Positions 36,126-45,415 of a stretch of DNA of 64,000 bases are shown piece by piece. The stretch comes from Enterovibrio norvegicus_B (GTDB taxonomy: Bacteria; Pseudomonadota; Gammaproteobacteria; Enterobacterales; Vibrionaceae): NCBI RefSeq assembly GCF_002876705.1, contig NZ_MDAG01000027.1, positions 62,001-126,000 on the forward strand, written 5' to 3'. How positions within the stretch are numbered: the stretch's first letter is position 1; every line of letters begins with the position of its first letter. Both the position numbers and the translations under genes were made by a program. Below the pieces are notes generated by a model. The model had not been told where the DNA came from. It did no database searches and saw only the letters and a program-made list of their open reading frames with translations.

Positions 36126-36766
36126 GATGCACCTTCACTTTTGCTGATCGGTTTTTTAGCACGCGTCTCTAGCTCAGCAGCGACTGCCTCAACGCCATTT
36201 TTGCGTAATTGACCACTCCACTCGCTCGCTTTTGTATTCAGCATACTTACGCCTTCAACCTGAACGTCAAACCCCTGCCACTCATCGGTTTTGCGATTTT
36301 TGCGCAGTTTAAAGTCTAGGCGAATTGGCGGGCGGGCGTTGTCCGTAATATCAACCCGAACAGACACAACTTTGCGTTTAGGATCAATCGTCTTCACCGG
36401 CTCAACAGTCACAAGCTGATCGGTATATTCCGTTAAGATTTGCGCATACGACGCCACCAGATATTCATAAAACGCGTCAGTAAACAGGTCGCGCTCTTCT
36501 TTCGATGCTTTTCTGGCTTGAGAACCGAGCACCTTCAATGCCGCATAGCGAACATTGATGTACGGCATGAGTTCTTCTTTCACAACAGCACGCAGTAGCT
36601 CAGGGTTTTCCTGATACGCGTCTTTATCTTTCTTCAATCGGCTGAATGCATTCTCTGCTACACCATTGATCAAAAGGTAAGGATTACTTGCATCTACCGC
36701 TGCCATACTTACCGACGACACCATCATCGTGATGGCAGCCATCGCTAGCGTTATCCATTTTTTCAT
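36122..36766 (-). CDS. mlaC: Periplasmic phospholipid-binding protein MlaC
   Basis: Soluble periplasmic shuttle that carries phospholipids between the outer-membrane MlaA complex and MlaFEDB. 214 residues. N-terminal signal peptide (KKWITLAMAAITMMVSSVSMA, cleaved before AVDASN), then the Tol_Tol_Ttg2 fold. Between mlaD (6 bases upstream) and mlaB. Confidence 0.95.
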   Translation of the reverse strand: MKKWITLAMAAITMMVSSVSMAAVDASNPYLLINGVAENAFSRLKKDKDAYQENPELLRAVVKEELMPYINVRYAALKVLGSQARKASKEERDLFTDAFYEYLVASYAQILTEYTDQLVTVEPVKTIDPKRKVVSVRVDITDNARPPIRLDFKLRKNRKTDEWQGFDVQVEGVSMLNTKASEWSGQLRKNGVEAVAAELETRAKKPISKSEGAS

Positions 36767-36772
36767 CGCTAT

Positions 36773-37249
36773 TTACTCCTTGTCGCCGCCAACGCTGTAA
36801 AGGAACTGACCAATCAAATCCTCTAGCACGAGCGCGGAACGTGTATCTTCCAGCAAATCACCGTCTTGTAGAACATCGATGTCTTCATCCAAAAAGCCTG
36901 GTCGAATGCCAATGAATTGCTCACCAAGTAACCCTGAGGTCAAAATGGCGGCAGAACTGCTTTCAGGAAAGAAACCGTACTTACGTTCAATTTCCAATGT
37001 TACCGATGGCACATAATCGGGTGCAGTTAATGAGATATCACTAACACGACCCACAACAACGCCGCCCACTTTCACCGGTGAGCGAACTTTCAATCCACCG
37101 ATATCATCAAAGTGCGCTTCCAGCGTGTAATAGTCTGAGCGAGAGAAGCTCTTCACATCTGCAACTTGAAAGATAAGCATCAGCACGGCTGCAATTCCTG
37201 CCAAGACAAAAGTGCCTACCCAAAATTCTGTTTTACGATTCTGTTGCAT
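36773..37249 (-). CDS. mlaD: Phospholipid transporter MCE-domain protein MlaD
   Basis: Inner-membrane-anchored subunit that forms a hexameric ring over MlaE and receives or donates lipids. 158 residues: one membrane helix (about 10-29, WVGTFVLAGIAAVLMLIFQV) and one MCE domain (about 38-120, LEAHFDDIGGLKVRSPVKVGG). Shorter than E. coli MlaD (183) because the C-terminal helix/tail is reduced. Confidence 0.95.
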   Translation of the reverse strand: MQQNRKTEFWVGTFVLAGIAAVLMLIFQVADVKSFSRSDYYTLEAHFDDIGGLKVRSPVKVGGVVVGRVSDISLTAPDYVPSVTLEIERKYGFFPESSSAAILTSGLLGEQFIGIRPGFLDEDIDVLQDGDLLEDTRSALVLEDLIGQFLYSVGGDKE

Positions 37250-37253
37250 TTAA

Positions 37254-38036
37254 TTAGCTCCCAAACATCAGCGCGGTAAGAATAAAATCCAAACCCAACA
37301 CTGCTAAAGACGAATGCACGACGGTACGTGTGGTGGCACGGCTGATCCCTTCTGATGTGGGGATTGCATCGTAACCATTAAAAAGTGCTATCCAAGTGAC
37401 GGTGATAGCAAACACCACACACTTGATGAATGACTGGCCAATGTCATAACCCAACTCAACGGAGGACTGCATGACGGACCAATAGCTGCCGTAATCGATG
37501 CCTTTCCAATCGACACCCACAAGCTGTCCGCCCCAGATCCCGATCATCATGAAAATCATCGCAAGGAGCGGCATTGAAATCACACCCGCCCAAAAGCGTG
37601 GCGCGATAACGCGACGAAGTGGATCGACAGCCATCATTTCTAAGCTTGAAAGTTGTTCGGTGGTTTTCATCAAACCGATTTCGGCGGTGAGCGCTGAGCC
37701 GGCTCGACCCGCGAACAGCAGCGCAGTCACAACAGGCCCCAGTTCACGAAGCAACGACAACGCGACCATTTGACCTAGCGAGCTTTCTGCGCCGAAATCT
37801 GCCAACACAAGGTAACCTTGTAGGCTCAATACCATGCCAATAAAAAGGCCGGATACCATAATGATGGCGAGTGAGCGAACACCCACGGAATACAGTTGAG
37901 TAATCAGCAGCGGGAACATTTTCTTGGGCTGCGGTTTACCCACTAAGGCGCCAAGCAACACAAAAGTTGCGCGACCCATTGTTCGCGACACCGCCATGGT
38001 GCGAGCACCCAGCGCTTGAACCATATTCACGATCAC
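37254..38036 (-). CDS. mlaE: Phospholipid ABC transporter permease MlaE
   Basis: Inner-membrane permease of the MlaFEDB lipid transporter. 260 residues, equal in length to E. coli MlaE, with an amphipathic N-terminal helix and about five membrane helices. GTG at 38036 is preceded by AGGAG at 8 bases and overlaps the mlaF stop, which supports it over the ATG four codons later. Confidence 0.96.
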   Translation of the reverse strand: MIVNMVQALGARTMAVSRTMGRATFVLLGALVGKPQPKKMFPLLITQLYSVGVRSLAIIMVSGLFIGMVLSLQGYLVLADFGAESSLGQMVALSLLRELGPVVTALLFAGRAGSALTAEIGLMKTTEQLSSLEMMAVDPLRRVIAPRFWAGVISMPLLAMIFMMIGIWGGQLVGVDWKGIDYGSYWSVMQSSVELGYDIGQSFIKCVVFAITVTWIALFNGYDAIPTSEGISRATTRTVVHSSLAVLGLDFILTALMFGS

Positions 38037-38830
38037 GAGAACAGCTCCTGTGTAATATCACTGGCAGGATAACGGAAAGGCACGGGCCCATCGGCATCGC
38101 CTTTGAGAAATTGACTCACGCGAGGATCGGGATTGTCACGCAAAGATTGTGGTGAACCTGATGCAATGATTTTACCGTTTGCCAAAAGGTAAACATGATC
38201 AGCAATGCTCATCACTTCTGGTACATCATGCGAAACGACAATAGAGGTTAACCCCAATGCTTGGTTGAGGTTACGGATCAATGAGACCAACACGCCCATG
38301 GTGATAGGGTCTTGCCCAACGAACGGCTCATCAAACATGATGAGTTCCGGATCAAGCGCGATGGCACGGGCAAGCGCAGCTCGGCGTGCCATACCACCAG
38401 ACAAGCTGCTCGGCATCAATTGCGATGCACCACGTAGCCCAACGGCTTCCAACTTCAGCAATACAATAGTTTTGATAAGGGATTCAGGCAGTTCAGTGTG
38501 TTCACGAAGTGGGTACGCCACGTTGTCGAACACTGTCATATCCGTGAACAACGCACCTGACTGAAAAAGCATACTCATGCGTTTACGCGCTTCGAAAAGC
38601 TTACTGCGTGACAAGGTAGGAATATCATGACCGGCGAATTCAATGCGCCCGCTGTCTGGCTGAAGTTGACCCCCGATCAATCTCAATAGCGTCGTTTTAC
38701 CGATACCTGATGGCCCCATGATCGCTGTGACCTTACCCACTGGTACCGTTAAACTTACATTGTCGAAAATAACCCTCTCATCCCGAGAAAAGGTTAGGTT
38801 GCTGATCTCAACCAGATTTTTAGGGCTCAT
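38033..38830 (-). CDS. mlaF: Phospholipid ABC transporter ATPase MlaF
   Basis: Cytoplasmic ATPase powering MlaFEDB. 265 residues. Walker A GPSGIGKTTLL, ABC signature LSGGMARRAALARA, Walker B LIMFDEPFVGQDP, H-loop SHDVPEV. First gene of mlaFEDCB-ibaG-murA. Divergent from yrbG. Confidence 0.97.
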   Translation of the reverse strand: MSPKNLVEISNLTFSRDERVIFDNVSLTVPVGKVTAIMGPSGIGKTTLLRLIGGQLQPDSGRIEFAGHDIPTLSRSKLFEARKRMSMLFQSGALFTDMTVFDNVAYPLREHTELPESLIKTIVLLKLEAVGLRGASQLMPSSLSGGMARRAALARAIALDPELIMFDEPFVGQDPITMGVLVSLIRNLNQALGLTSIVVSHDVPEVMSIADHVYLLANGKIIASGSPQSLRDNPDPRVSQFLKGDADGPVPFRYPASDITQELFS

Positions 38831-39216
38831 AGCAGGGCCTTCGGTGGTGATTCATTCACGAGTTAAGTGACTGATCATAGAGTGAGTGTGCGTGCAAAAC
38901 AAGTAATTGCACAGTATTCATTTGCAATTTTTTGGTCAAGTATTCAACAGCGTTTACTGACGCTTTGTCTTTATATATATGCACTTTTTTAATTTAAAAG
39001 GTCTCCGACGAAGCACCTTGACGCAAAAGTTGGATGAAAGGCAATGAAACGCAAGGATTCGAAACAGAAAACCCGTGTGATTGAACAAAACACAATATCG
39101 CCGAAATTACATGTCCATATCCGTCATTAGTACGCCGTTTTCCTTCACATTTCTTCAATAAGCGGTCAGAATTGCGGTTCTATACAATTCGACAGATCCA
39201 TTCAGAAGGTAATTAA
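38831..39216. other. mlaF-yrbG divergent intergenic region
   Basis: 386 bases that must drive the mla-murA operon leftward and the yrbG-kdsD-lpt run rightward. A candidate mlaF promoter and an inverted repeat are at 38905-38939. The middle is AT-rich (TTTATATATA at about 38971, then a T/A block to 39000). For yrbG there is a TATACA at 39181-39186 but no -35 at proper distance. No gene was recognised. Confidence 0.6.
38905..38939 (-). promoter_or_regulatory. Candidate mlaF promoter with overlapping inverted repeat
   Basis: -35 TTGACC (38934-38939), 17 bp, -10 TACTGT (38911-38916) on the minus strand. A perfect inverted repeat AATTGCA-N11-TGCAATT (38905-38911, 38923-38929) spans the -10 and spacer, placed where a repressor could bind. 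Confidence 0.4.
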
Positions 39217-40179
39217 ATGTTTGAAGCGACCGCCATCCTCGTCGTTGGCCTGTGTTTGTTAGTGTGGAGCGCTGACAGATTGGTCTACGGTGCTGCCGCT
39301 ATTGCCCGCAACGTTGGCATCTCCCCGCTTGTCATCGGTATGACCATTCTTGCTATGGGCAGTTCCGCGCCTGAGATGGTTGTTTCCGCCACAGCAGCTC
39401 TGAGTGGCAAAACTGATACAGCTGTCGGAAATGTGCTCGGTTCAAACATTGCAAATATTGCCCTTATTCTCGGTGTTACCGCGCTTATCAAGCCCCTTTC
39501 TATCAGCTCTGGCATTATTCGACGTGAACTCCCGCTGATGCTGGGTGTCACTATCGTTGCTGGTGCGATTTTGTGGGACAACCACTTGGGCTTCTACGAA
39601 GGCGTACTTCTTGCTGTTCTGTTTGCCGGCTTTTTGCTTGCGATGATGAAGATTGGCAAAGAAAGTGGCGAATCCGATCCTATGCTTGCTGAGCAAGAAG
39701 CTGAAATCCCAAATGGCGTGAGCAATGTATCTGCAGGCATTTGGGTCGTTGTCGGCCTTGTTCTCCTTATTTTCAGTGCCGACATGGTGGTTGAATCTGC
39801 CGTAATAATCGCAAAATCGTTTGGCATGAGTGATTTGGTGATCGGTCTAACTATCGTCGCTGTCGGTACGAGCCTGCCTGAACTTGCAGCCTCTATCGCT
39901 GGTGTATTGAAAGGCGAAGATGACCTCGCGGTAGGAAACATCATCGGTTCAAACATCTTCAACATTCTGGCAGTAATGGGCATTCCGGGTATTTTGAACC
40001 CTTCAATGCTAAACCCACTGGCGATGGATCGTGACTTTTATGTCATGCTCGCCGTGTCTGTCTTGTTGTTTTTGTTTGCCGTTGGTAAGTCCCGTATTAT
40101 TAATCGCTGGGAAGGGATCGCGCTGCTGATTTGCTTCGTCGGCTACCAAGGCTATTTGCTTACCGATATGGCAGCATAA
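39217..40179 (+). CDS. yrbG: Inner-membrane calcium/sodium antiporter YrbG
   Basis: CaCA superfamily cation antiporter of 320 residues with about ten membrane segments. The two inverted alpha-repeats are clear: GSSAPEMVVSATAAL in the first half and GTSLPELAASIAGVL in the second, each followed by GSNI (VLGSNIANIALILG and IIGSNIFNILAVMG). An acidic cytoplasmic loop lies between halves. First of the kdsD-lpt run, as in E. coli. The transported ion is inferred from family. Confidence 0.93.
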   Translation: MFEATAILVVGLCLLVWSADRLVYGAAAIARNVGISPLVIGMTILAMGSSAPEMVVSATAALSGKTDTAVGNVLGSNIANIALILGVTALIKPLSISSGIIRRELPLMLGVTIVAGAILWDNHLGFYEGVLLAVLFAGFLLAMMKIGKESGESDPMLAEQEAEIPNGVSNVSAGIWVVVGLVLLIFSADMVVESAVIIAKSFGMSDLVIGLTIVAVGTSLPELAASIAGVLKGEDDLAVGNIIGSNIFNILAVMGIPGILNPSMLNPLAMDRDFYVMLAVSVLLFLFAVGKSRIINRWEGIALLICFVGYQGYLLTDMAA

Positions 40180-40191
40180 CTCGGATACGCT

Positions 40192-41160
40192 ATGACTGAT
40201 TTTGATTTTCGCCAAGCTGGCGCCACAGTATTGAAAACCGAACTCGATGCGATTACACAGCTCGAGCAATACATCAATGATGACTTCGTAAAGGCGTGCC
40301 AACTTATCCTGTCAGCCTCAGGAAAAGTGGTGGTAATGGGCATGGGGAAATCCGGTCACATCGGCAATAAAATTGCCGCAACCTTTGCAAGCACTGGCAC
40401 CCCTTCGTTTTTCGTTCACCCAGGAGAAGCCAGCCATGGCGACTTGGGTATGATTGAAAAAGGCGATGTGGTTTTGGCGATTTCAAATTCTGGCGAAGCC
40501 TCAGAAATCTTAACCTTGCTTCCCGTCGTGAAACGCCGCGGCATTACACTGATTTCAATGACAGGCAACCCAGCATCGACCATGGCACGGTTGGCGCAAG
40601 TGAATTTGTGCATTAAGGTGCCAAAAGAAGCCTGTCCCATCGGCCTTGCGCCAACATCAAGCACCACTGCCACCTTAGTGATGGGTGATGCGCTTGCTGT
40701 TGCACTGATGCAAGCAAAAGGTTTCACCGCAGACGATTTCGCCCTCTCTCACCCCGGCGGTGCTCTTGGTCGTAAGCTTTTGCTTCGCATCTCTGATGTG
40801 ATGCATGCGGGCGACAACTTGCCGACCGTACTGGTGACAGCAACGATTCGCGATGCCTTGCTTGAAGTGTCAGCAAAAGGCCTAGGCATGACCGCCGTGA
40901 TTGATGATAAAGGTGCACTTTGCGGCATCTTTACCGATGGTGATTTACGTCGCCTTCTTGATCAACGCCTTGACCTTCATGAAACCTGTATTGGCGATGT
41001 GATGGGTGAAAACCCAACCTGTGTCGATGAAGACCTACTTGCCGCCGAAGGCTTAAAGCTAATGGAAGAAAAGAAAATCAATGGTTTGCTAGTGACTCGC
41101 CAAGGTATCTTGGTGGGAGCACTTAACATGCATGATCTTCTAAAAGCAGGAGTCATGTAA
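40192..41160 (+). CDS. kdsD: D-arabinose 5-phosphate isomerase KdsD
   Basis: Isomerase that makes arabinose 5-phosphate from ribulose 5-phosphate, the first step to Kdo of LPS. 322 residues: SIS domain (about 35-180, GMGKSGHIGNKIAATFASTG, HPGEASHGDLG) and two CBS motifs (about 205-320). Followed by kdsC through a one-base ATG overlap, so two Kdo steps are co-translated. Confidence 0.97.
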   Translation: MTDFDFRQAGATVLKTELDAITQLEQYINDDFVKACQLILSASGKVVVMGMGKSGHIGNKIAATFASTGTPSFFVHPGEASHGDLGMIEKGDVVLAISNSGEASEILTLLPVVKRRGITLISMTGNPASTMARLAQVNLCIKVPKEACPIGLAPTSSTTATLVMGDALAVALMQAKGFTADDFALSHPGGALGRKLLLRISDVMHAGDNLPTVLVTATIRDALLEVSAKGLGMTAVIDDKGALCGIFTDGDLRRLLDQRLDLHETCIGDVMGENPTCVDEDLLAAEGLKLMEEKKINGLLVTRQGILVGALNMHDLLKAGVM

Positions 41161-41747
41161 TGCAAGAGAACTCAAACAACACCATGACAACCGAAAACAC
41201 CGTAGATACCCTTTACGGACCTGTCTCGAAACGTGTTTTTGATGTGGCCGCTGGCATTAAGCTGTTGATTTGCGATGTTGATGGCGTCTTTTCAGATGGC
41301 CGTATTTACATGGGCAACGATGGCGAAGAGCTAAAAACATTCCACACTCGCGACGGGTATGGCATTAAATCGCTCATGAATGCAGGCATTGAAATCGCCG
41401 TGATCACAGGGAGAAAGTCCGCCATTGTAGAGCGTCGAATGTCAGCGTTAGGCATTGAACACATCTACCAAGGCCAAGACGACAAAGCCACTGCATACCA
41501 AGATTTGGTCGCACAACTGGGGATCCCAGCAGAAGCGACCGCATATATTGGTGACGACCTTATTGATTGGCCTGTCATGTCATGTGTAGGCTTATCTGTC
41601 TGTGTGAAGGATGGCCACCTCTTACTGGCAAAACGTGCCGACTTGGTTACACGTATCCCTGGCGGTTATGGCGCAGTACGTGAAGTGTGTGACCTTATTC
41701 TTGAAGCCCGTGGCGAGCTCGATGCGCACAAGGGATTAAGCATATGA
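41160..41747 (+). CDS. kdsC: 3-deoxy-D-manno-octulosonate 8-phosphate phosphatase KdsC
   Basis: HAD-family phosphatase that converts Kdo-8-phosphate to Kdo. 195 residues. Nucleophile motif LLICDVDGVFSDGRIYMG, motif II VITGRKS, and motif III/IV YIGDDLIDWPVM. Small cap-less C1-type HAD as expected. An N-terminal extension of about 20 polar residues precedes the core. Overlaps kdsD by one base and lptC by 4. Confidence 0.97.
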   Translation: MQENSNNTMTTENTVDTLYGPVSKRVFDVAAGIKLLICDVDGVFSDGRIYMGNDGEELKTFHTRDGYGIKSLMNAGIEIAVITGRKSAIVERRMSALGIEHIYQGQDDKATAYQDLVAQLGIPAEATAYIGDDLIDWPVMSCVGLSVCVKDGHLLLAKRADLVTRIPGGYGAVREVCDLILEARGELDAHKGLSI

Positions 41748-42310
41748 TGCTGCAACGCCTTTGCATTGTGGCATTGCTCGGCATCTGCAGTTATGCAGGT
41801 TATTACCTGCTTGGCCAGCACTACCTCGACACAGAAACACAAGTAACACCCGATGCAGAAAAGCCGCTGTTCACTGGTGATGACATTAAGTCCACCAGCT
41901 ACAACGAGCAAGGCATTCGTAGTTACACGCTCGACTCTAGCCATATTGAACATTATCAAAAGCTAGACGAAACGCATTTTAATGAACCTGTGTTGTGGAC
42001 GTTTAGCGACGGTATCGCAGAAGAATGGCGGGTTAGCTCTAATTTTGCCGTCTTAGAAAGCGGTCGCTATCTAGTGATGACAGGACGCGTCCGGATCTTT
42101 AACCTATTGCCTAATGCGCAAATTAAAGTCGTGACGACAGACGAATTGACACTCGACCTTACTAGCCGGGATTTTTGGTCGGACAAAGAAACTGAAATTA
42201 CCGGTGTAGGCTTTCAAACCCACGGACAGCGGGTGAAAGGCAATTTTGGCTCCCATCAGATGGAACTGATCGAACAAGTGAAAAGTAGATATGAACAAAA
42301 AACTCAATAA
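41744..42310 (+). CDS. lptC: LPS export protein LptC
   Basis: Bitopic inner-membrane protein that hands LPS from LptB2FG to LptA. 188 residues: one N-terminal membrane helix (about 4-22, LCIVALLGICSYAGYYLLG) and a periplasmic beta-jellyroll domain. Position between kdsC and lptA is diagnostic. Its end overlaps lptA by 20 bases. The ATG at 41744 is followed directly by a second ATG. Confidence 0.95.
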   Translation: MMLQRLCIVALLGICSYAGYYLLGQHYLDTETQVTPDAEKPLFTGDDIKSTSYNEQGIRSYTLDSSHIEHYQKLDETHFNEPVLWTFSDGIAEEWRVSSNFAVLESGRYLVMTGRVRIFNLLPNAQIKVVTTDELTLDLTSRDFWSDKETEITGVGFQTHGQRVKGNFGSHQMELIEQVKSRYEQKTQ

Positions 42311-42797
42311 TATTTTCGCCTTTCTACTGCTCCTCATTTCGGGTAGTGCATTTGCGCTAACCAGTGATTCTGAACAACCTATTTATATTGATTCAGACAC
42401 GCAGAATTTGGATCTAAAAACCAATACCGTCATCTTCACAGGTAATGTGTATTTGCGCCAAGGTTCAATCCGCTTACACGCAAATAAGGTAGTTGTCACT
42501 CGCCCTAGTGGCAGTGAAGGAACCGAAATCATTGATGCTTATGGCAAACCGGCTACGTTCGAACAAACCATGGACGACGGCAAAAAAATCAATGGCGAAG
42601 CATTTGACCTTCAATATGAAGTCGCAAAAAGCTTCCTAAAAATGCGTAATCAAGCTGTGCTCACCCAAGAAGGTGGCAACAAGGTAGAAGGTCAATTGAT
42701 TACCTACCAAATCGACAAACAGCAGTTGGTTGCTGAAAGCGACTCTAACGGTCGTGTTACCACCATTTTGCAGCCGCAAACAAAACAAAAGAACTAA
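42291..42797 (+). CDS. lptA: LPS transport periplasmic protein LptA
   Basis: Periplasmic beta-jellyroll protein that forms the LPS bridge to the outer membrane. 168 residues: signal peptide (cleaved after SGSAFA) then the OstA-type repeat, with DTQNLDLKTNTVIFTGNV and IRLHANKVVVTR visible. Slightly shorter than E. coli (185). Six bases before lptB. Confidence 0.96.
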   Translation: MNKKLNNIFAFLLLLISGSAFALTSDSEQPIYIDSDTQNLDLKTNTVIFTGNVYLRQGSIRLHANKVVVTRPSGSEGTEIIDAYGKPATFEQTMDDGKKINGEAFDLQYEVAKSFLKMRNQAVLTQEGGNKVEGQLITYQIDKQQLVAESDSNGRVTTILQPQTKQKN

Positions 42798-42803
42798 CAC
42801 TTC

Positions 42804-43529
42804 ATGGCCATACTTACCGCTAAGAACCTCGCGAAAAGCTATAACGGACGCAAAGTCGTTACCGACGTTAGCCTTGAAGTTAAATCCGGCGAAATCGTTG
42901 GATTGCTCGGCCCAAACGGTGCGGGTAAAACCACTTCTTTCTATATGATTGTGGGCTTGGTCGCACGCGACGAAGGCTCAATTCATATCGATGATACTGA
43001 CATCAGTATTCAGCCCATGCACAATCGTTCTCGTATGGGTATTGGCTATTTACCGCAAGAAGCGTCTATCTTTCGTAAGCTGAGTGTTTACGACAATTTG
43101 ATGGCGGTTTTGCAGACACGTTCAGAAATGACCAAAGAAGAGCGTCAGGATAAAGCGGAAGATTTGCTCGAAGAGTTTAACATTCAGCACATTAGAAACA
43201 GCATGGGTATGGCACTCTCTGGTGGTGAACGTCGCCGTGTCGAGATTGCTCGAGCACTTGCCGCGAACCCTAAGTTCATCTTGCTTGATGAACCGTTTGC
43301 CGGTGTTGACCCGATTTCCGTTATCGACATTAAAAAGATCATTGAGCATCTTCGCGATCGTGGTTTGGGCGTGTTAATTACCGATCACAACGTACGTGAG
43401 ACACTGAGTGTGTGTGAACACGCCTATATTGTGAGTCAGGGGCATTTGATTGCTCATGGCACGCCTGATGAAGTCCTTAACGATGAACATGTAAAACGTG
43501 TCTATCTTGGCGACCAGTTCAGGCTATAG
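42804..43529 (+). CDS. lptB: LPS export ABC transporter ATPase LptB
   Basis: Cytoplasmic ATPase of LptB2FG, extracting LPS from the inner membrane. 241 residues, the E. coli length. Walker A GPNGAGKTTSF, ABC signature LSGGERRRVEIARA, Walker B FILLDEPFAGVDP, H-loop ITDHNVRET. Follows lptC-lptA; the permease genes lptF and lptG are outside the window. Confidence 0.98.
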   Translation: MAILTAKNLAKSYNGRKVVTDVSLEVKSGEIVGLLGPNGAGKTTSFYMIVGLVARDEGSIHIDDTDISIQPMHNRSRMGIGYLPQEASIFRKLSVYDNLMAVLQTRSEMTKEERQDKAEDLLEEFNIQHIRNSMGMALSGGERRRVEIARALAANPKFILLDEPFAGVDPISVIDIKKIIEHLRDRGLGVLITDHNVRETLSVCEHAYIVSQGHLIAHGTPDEVLNDEHVKRVYLGDQFRL

Positions 43530-43604
43530 TTAAAAGTAACGGTTGGCGAATCGTTACAACAACAAGCACTGATAATTTAAAATAGGAAAGGTGCCAGAAT
43601 AACT

Positions 43605-45098
43605 ATGAAACCCTCGCTTCAGCTCAAGCTTGGCCAACAACTTGCAATGACGCCGCAACTGCAACAGGCAATTCGTCTGCTGCAGCTTTCGACGTTAGAT
43701 CTGCAACAAGAGATTCAGGAAGCGCTTGAAGCAAACCCTCTCCTTGAACAAGACGAATCGGGTGATAATGCATCAGACAGCGACACGTCTGATGATTATG
43801 ACAATAACGAGCAGATCAGTGCTTCCGCTGATCGCGATGACAACTTAAATCGCGAAGACAGCCTTGATAGTTCAGACGCCCTCGGCCAAAAAGAAATGCC
43901 CGACGATCTTCCGGTCGATACCACGTGGGATGATATGTACAGCGCCAACACAGGCAGCACAGGCATTTCGCTCGGTGACGACATTCCGGTTTATCAAGGT
44001 GAGACGACCGAAACACTCCAAGACTACCTAAATTGGCAAGTGCAATTGACCCCGTTTACGGAGGTGGATCTTGCGATTGCTACCGCCATCATCGATGCCG
44101 TCGATGACAAAGGCTACCTTACCGTTACCGCTGAAGACATCCTTGAAAGCCTTGGTGCTGAAGACGAAGAAGTCGAGCTTGACGAAGTTGAAGCCGTACT
44201 CAAACGGGTTCAACAGTTCGATCCGCTAGGCGTTGCATCTCGATCACTTCAAGAGTGTTTGTTGATCCAATTGGCCTCTTTTGCTGAAGACACGCCATGG
44301 CTGACCGAAGCAAAAGCCGTGCTAAAAGCACACATGGATCTTCTTGCGAACCGCGATTACCGTCAGATCATGAAAGAAAGCAAACTTCGCGAGCCTGAAC
44401 TCAAAGAAGTGATGCAGTTGATCCACAGCCTTGAACCACGCCCTGGTAATCTGATCGTCACCAACGAGGCTGAGTATGTTATTCCCGACGTGTCCGTGTT
44501 CAAAGATCGCGGAAAGTGGGTCGTACAAATCAACCCAGATAGCGTGCCAAGACTGAAGGTAAACCAACAATATGCCGCGCTGACCAAAAATGGGTGCAGC
44601 GCTGCGGACAGCCAATTTATTCGCAGTCATCTACAAGATGCAAAATGGCTGATCAAAAGCTTAGAAAGCCGCAATGAAACCCTGTTGAAGGTTGCACGTT
44701 GTATCGTTGAACATCAGCAAGATTTCTTTGAGTACGGCGAAGAGGCGATGAAGCCAATGGTGCTTAACGACATCGCACTCGCAGTGGAAATGCATGAATC
44801 CACCATCTCTCGGGTCACCACCCAAAAATACATGCATACCCCAAGGGGTATCTTTGAGTTGAAATACTTCTTTTCTAGTCATGTCAGTACTGACAATGGC
44901 GGCGAATGTAGCTCTACGGCAATTCGTGCGCTGGTCAAAAAGTTGGTTGCCGCCGAAAATCAGGCCAAACCACTCAGCGACAGCAAAATTGCCACACTGC
45001 TGGCGGAGCAAGGTATCCAAGTAGCACGTCGAACGATTGCAAAATATCGCGAGTCTCTTGGTATCGCACCGTCAAATCAGCGCAAGCGCCTTATCTAG
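43605..45098 (+). CDS. rpoN: RNA polymerase sigma-54 factor RpoN
   Basis: Sigma factor for -24/-12 promoters that needs AAA+ activators; in vibrios it controls flagella, nitrogen use, and quorum sensing genes. 497 residues. Region I is Gln/Leu-rich (LGQQLAMTPQLQQAIRLLQL), region II is acidic (about 50-120), and the C-terminus carries the RpoN box ARRTIAKYRE. The gene order rpoN-hpf-ptsN-rapZ-npr links it to the nitrogen PTS. Confidence 0.98.
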   Translation: MKPSLQLKLGQQLAMTPQLQQAIRLLQLSTLDLQQEIQEALEANPLLEQDESGDNASDSDTSDDYDNNEQISASADRDDNLNREDSLDSSDALGQKEMPDDLPVDTTWDDMYSANTGSTGISLGDDIPVYQGETTETLQDYLNWQVQLTPFTEVDLAIATAIIDAVDDKGYLTVTAEDILESLGAEDEEVELDEVEAVLKRVQQFDPLGVASRSLQECLLIQLASFAEDTPWLTEAKAVLKAHMDLLANRDYRQIMKESKLREPELKEVMQLIHSLEPRPGNLIVTNEAEYVIPDVSVFKDRGKWVVQINPDSVPRLKVNQQYAALTKNGCSAADSQFIRSHLQDAKWLIKSLESRNETLLKVARCIVEHQQDFFEYGEEAMKPMVLNDIALAVEMHESTISRVTTQKYMHTPRGIFELKYFFSSHVSTDNGGECSSTAIRALVKKLVAAENQAKPLSDSKIATLLAEQGIQVARRTIAKYRESLGIAPSNQRKRLI

Positions 45099-45125
45099 GC
45101 GTCTCTACAAAGAAGGAAGATGTTT

Positions 45126-45413
45126 ATGCAAATAAATCTCACCGGTCACCACGTCGAGATCACCGAATCCCTCCGAGAGTATGTGATGCAAAAGTTTGAT
45201 AAGCTTGAGCGCTTTTTTGAGCATATTAACAACGTCCATGTCGTGCTTAACGTAGAAAAACTCCAACAAATTGCCGAAGCGACGCTTCACGTCAACAACG
45301 GCGAAATTCATGCGAAAGCAGACTCAGAAAACATGTATGCGGCCATTGATTCGCTTACGGATAAGCTGGTTAAACAGCTAAACAAACATAAAGAAAAGAT
45401 GAATCACCATTAA
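45126..45413 (+). CDS. hpf: Ribosome hibernation promoting factor HPF
   Basis: Short-type HPF that binds the 30S decoding centre and promotes 100S dimers in stationary phase. 95 residues, exactly the E. coli length, from ATG 45126: MQINLTGHHVEITESLREYV. AAGGAA at 45113-45118 is one base from the ATG at 45120 but seven from 45126, which decides the start. Directly downstream of rpoN. Confidence 0.96.
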   Translation: MQINLTGHHVEITESLREYVMQKFDKLERFFEHINNVHVVLNVEKLQQIAEATLHVNNGEIHAKADSENMYAAIDSLTDKLVKQLNKHKEKMNHH

Positions 45414-45415
45414 CC

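Noticed and set aside
39181..39186. TATACA as a yrbG -10 element
   Set aside because: No -35 at 16-18 bases; the nearest TTCAAT is 21 bases away.
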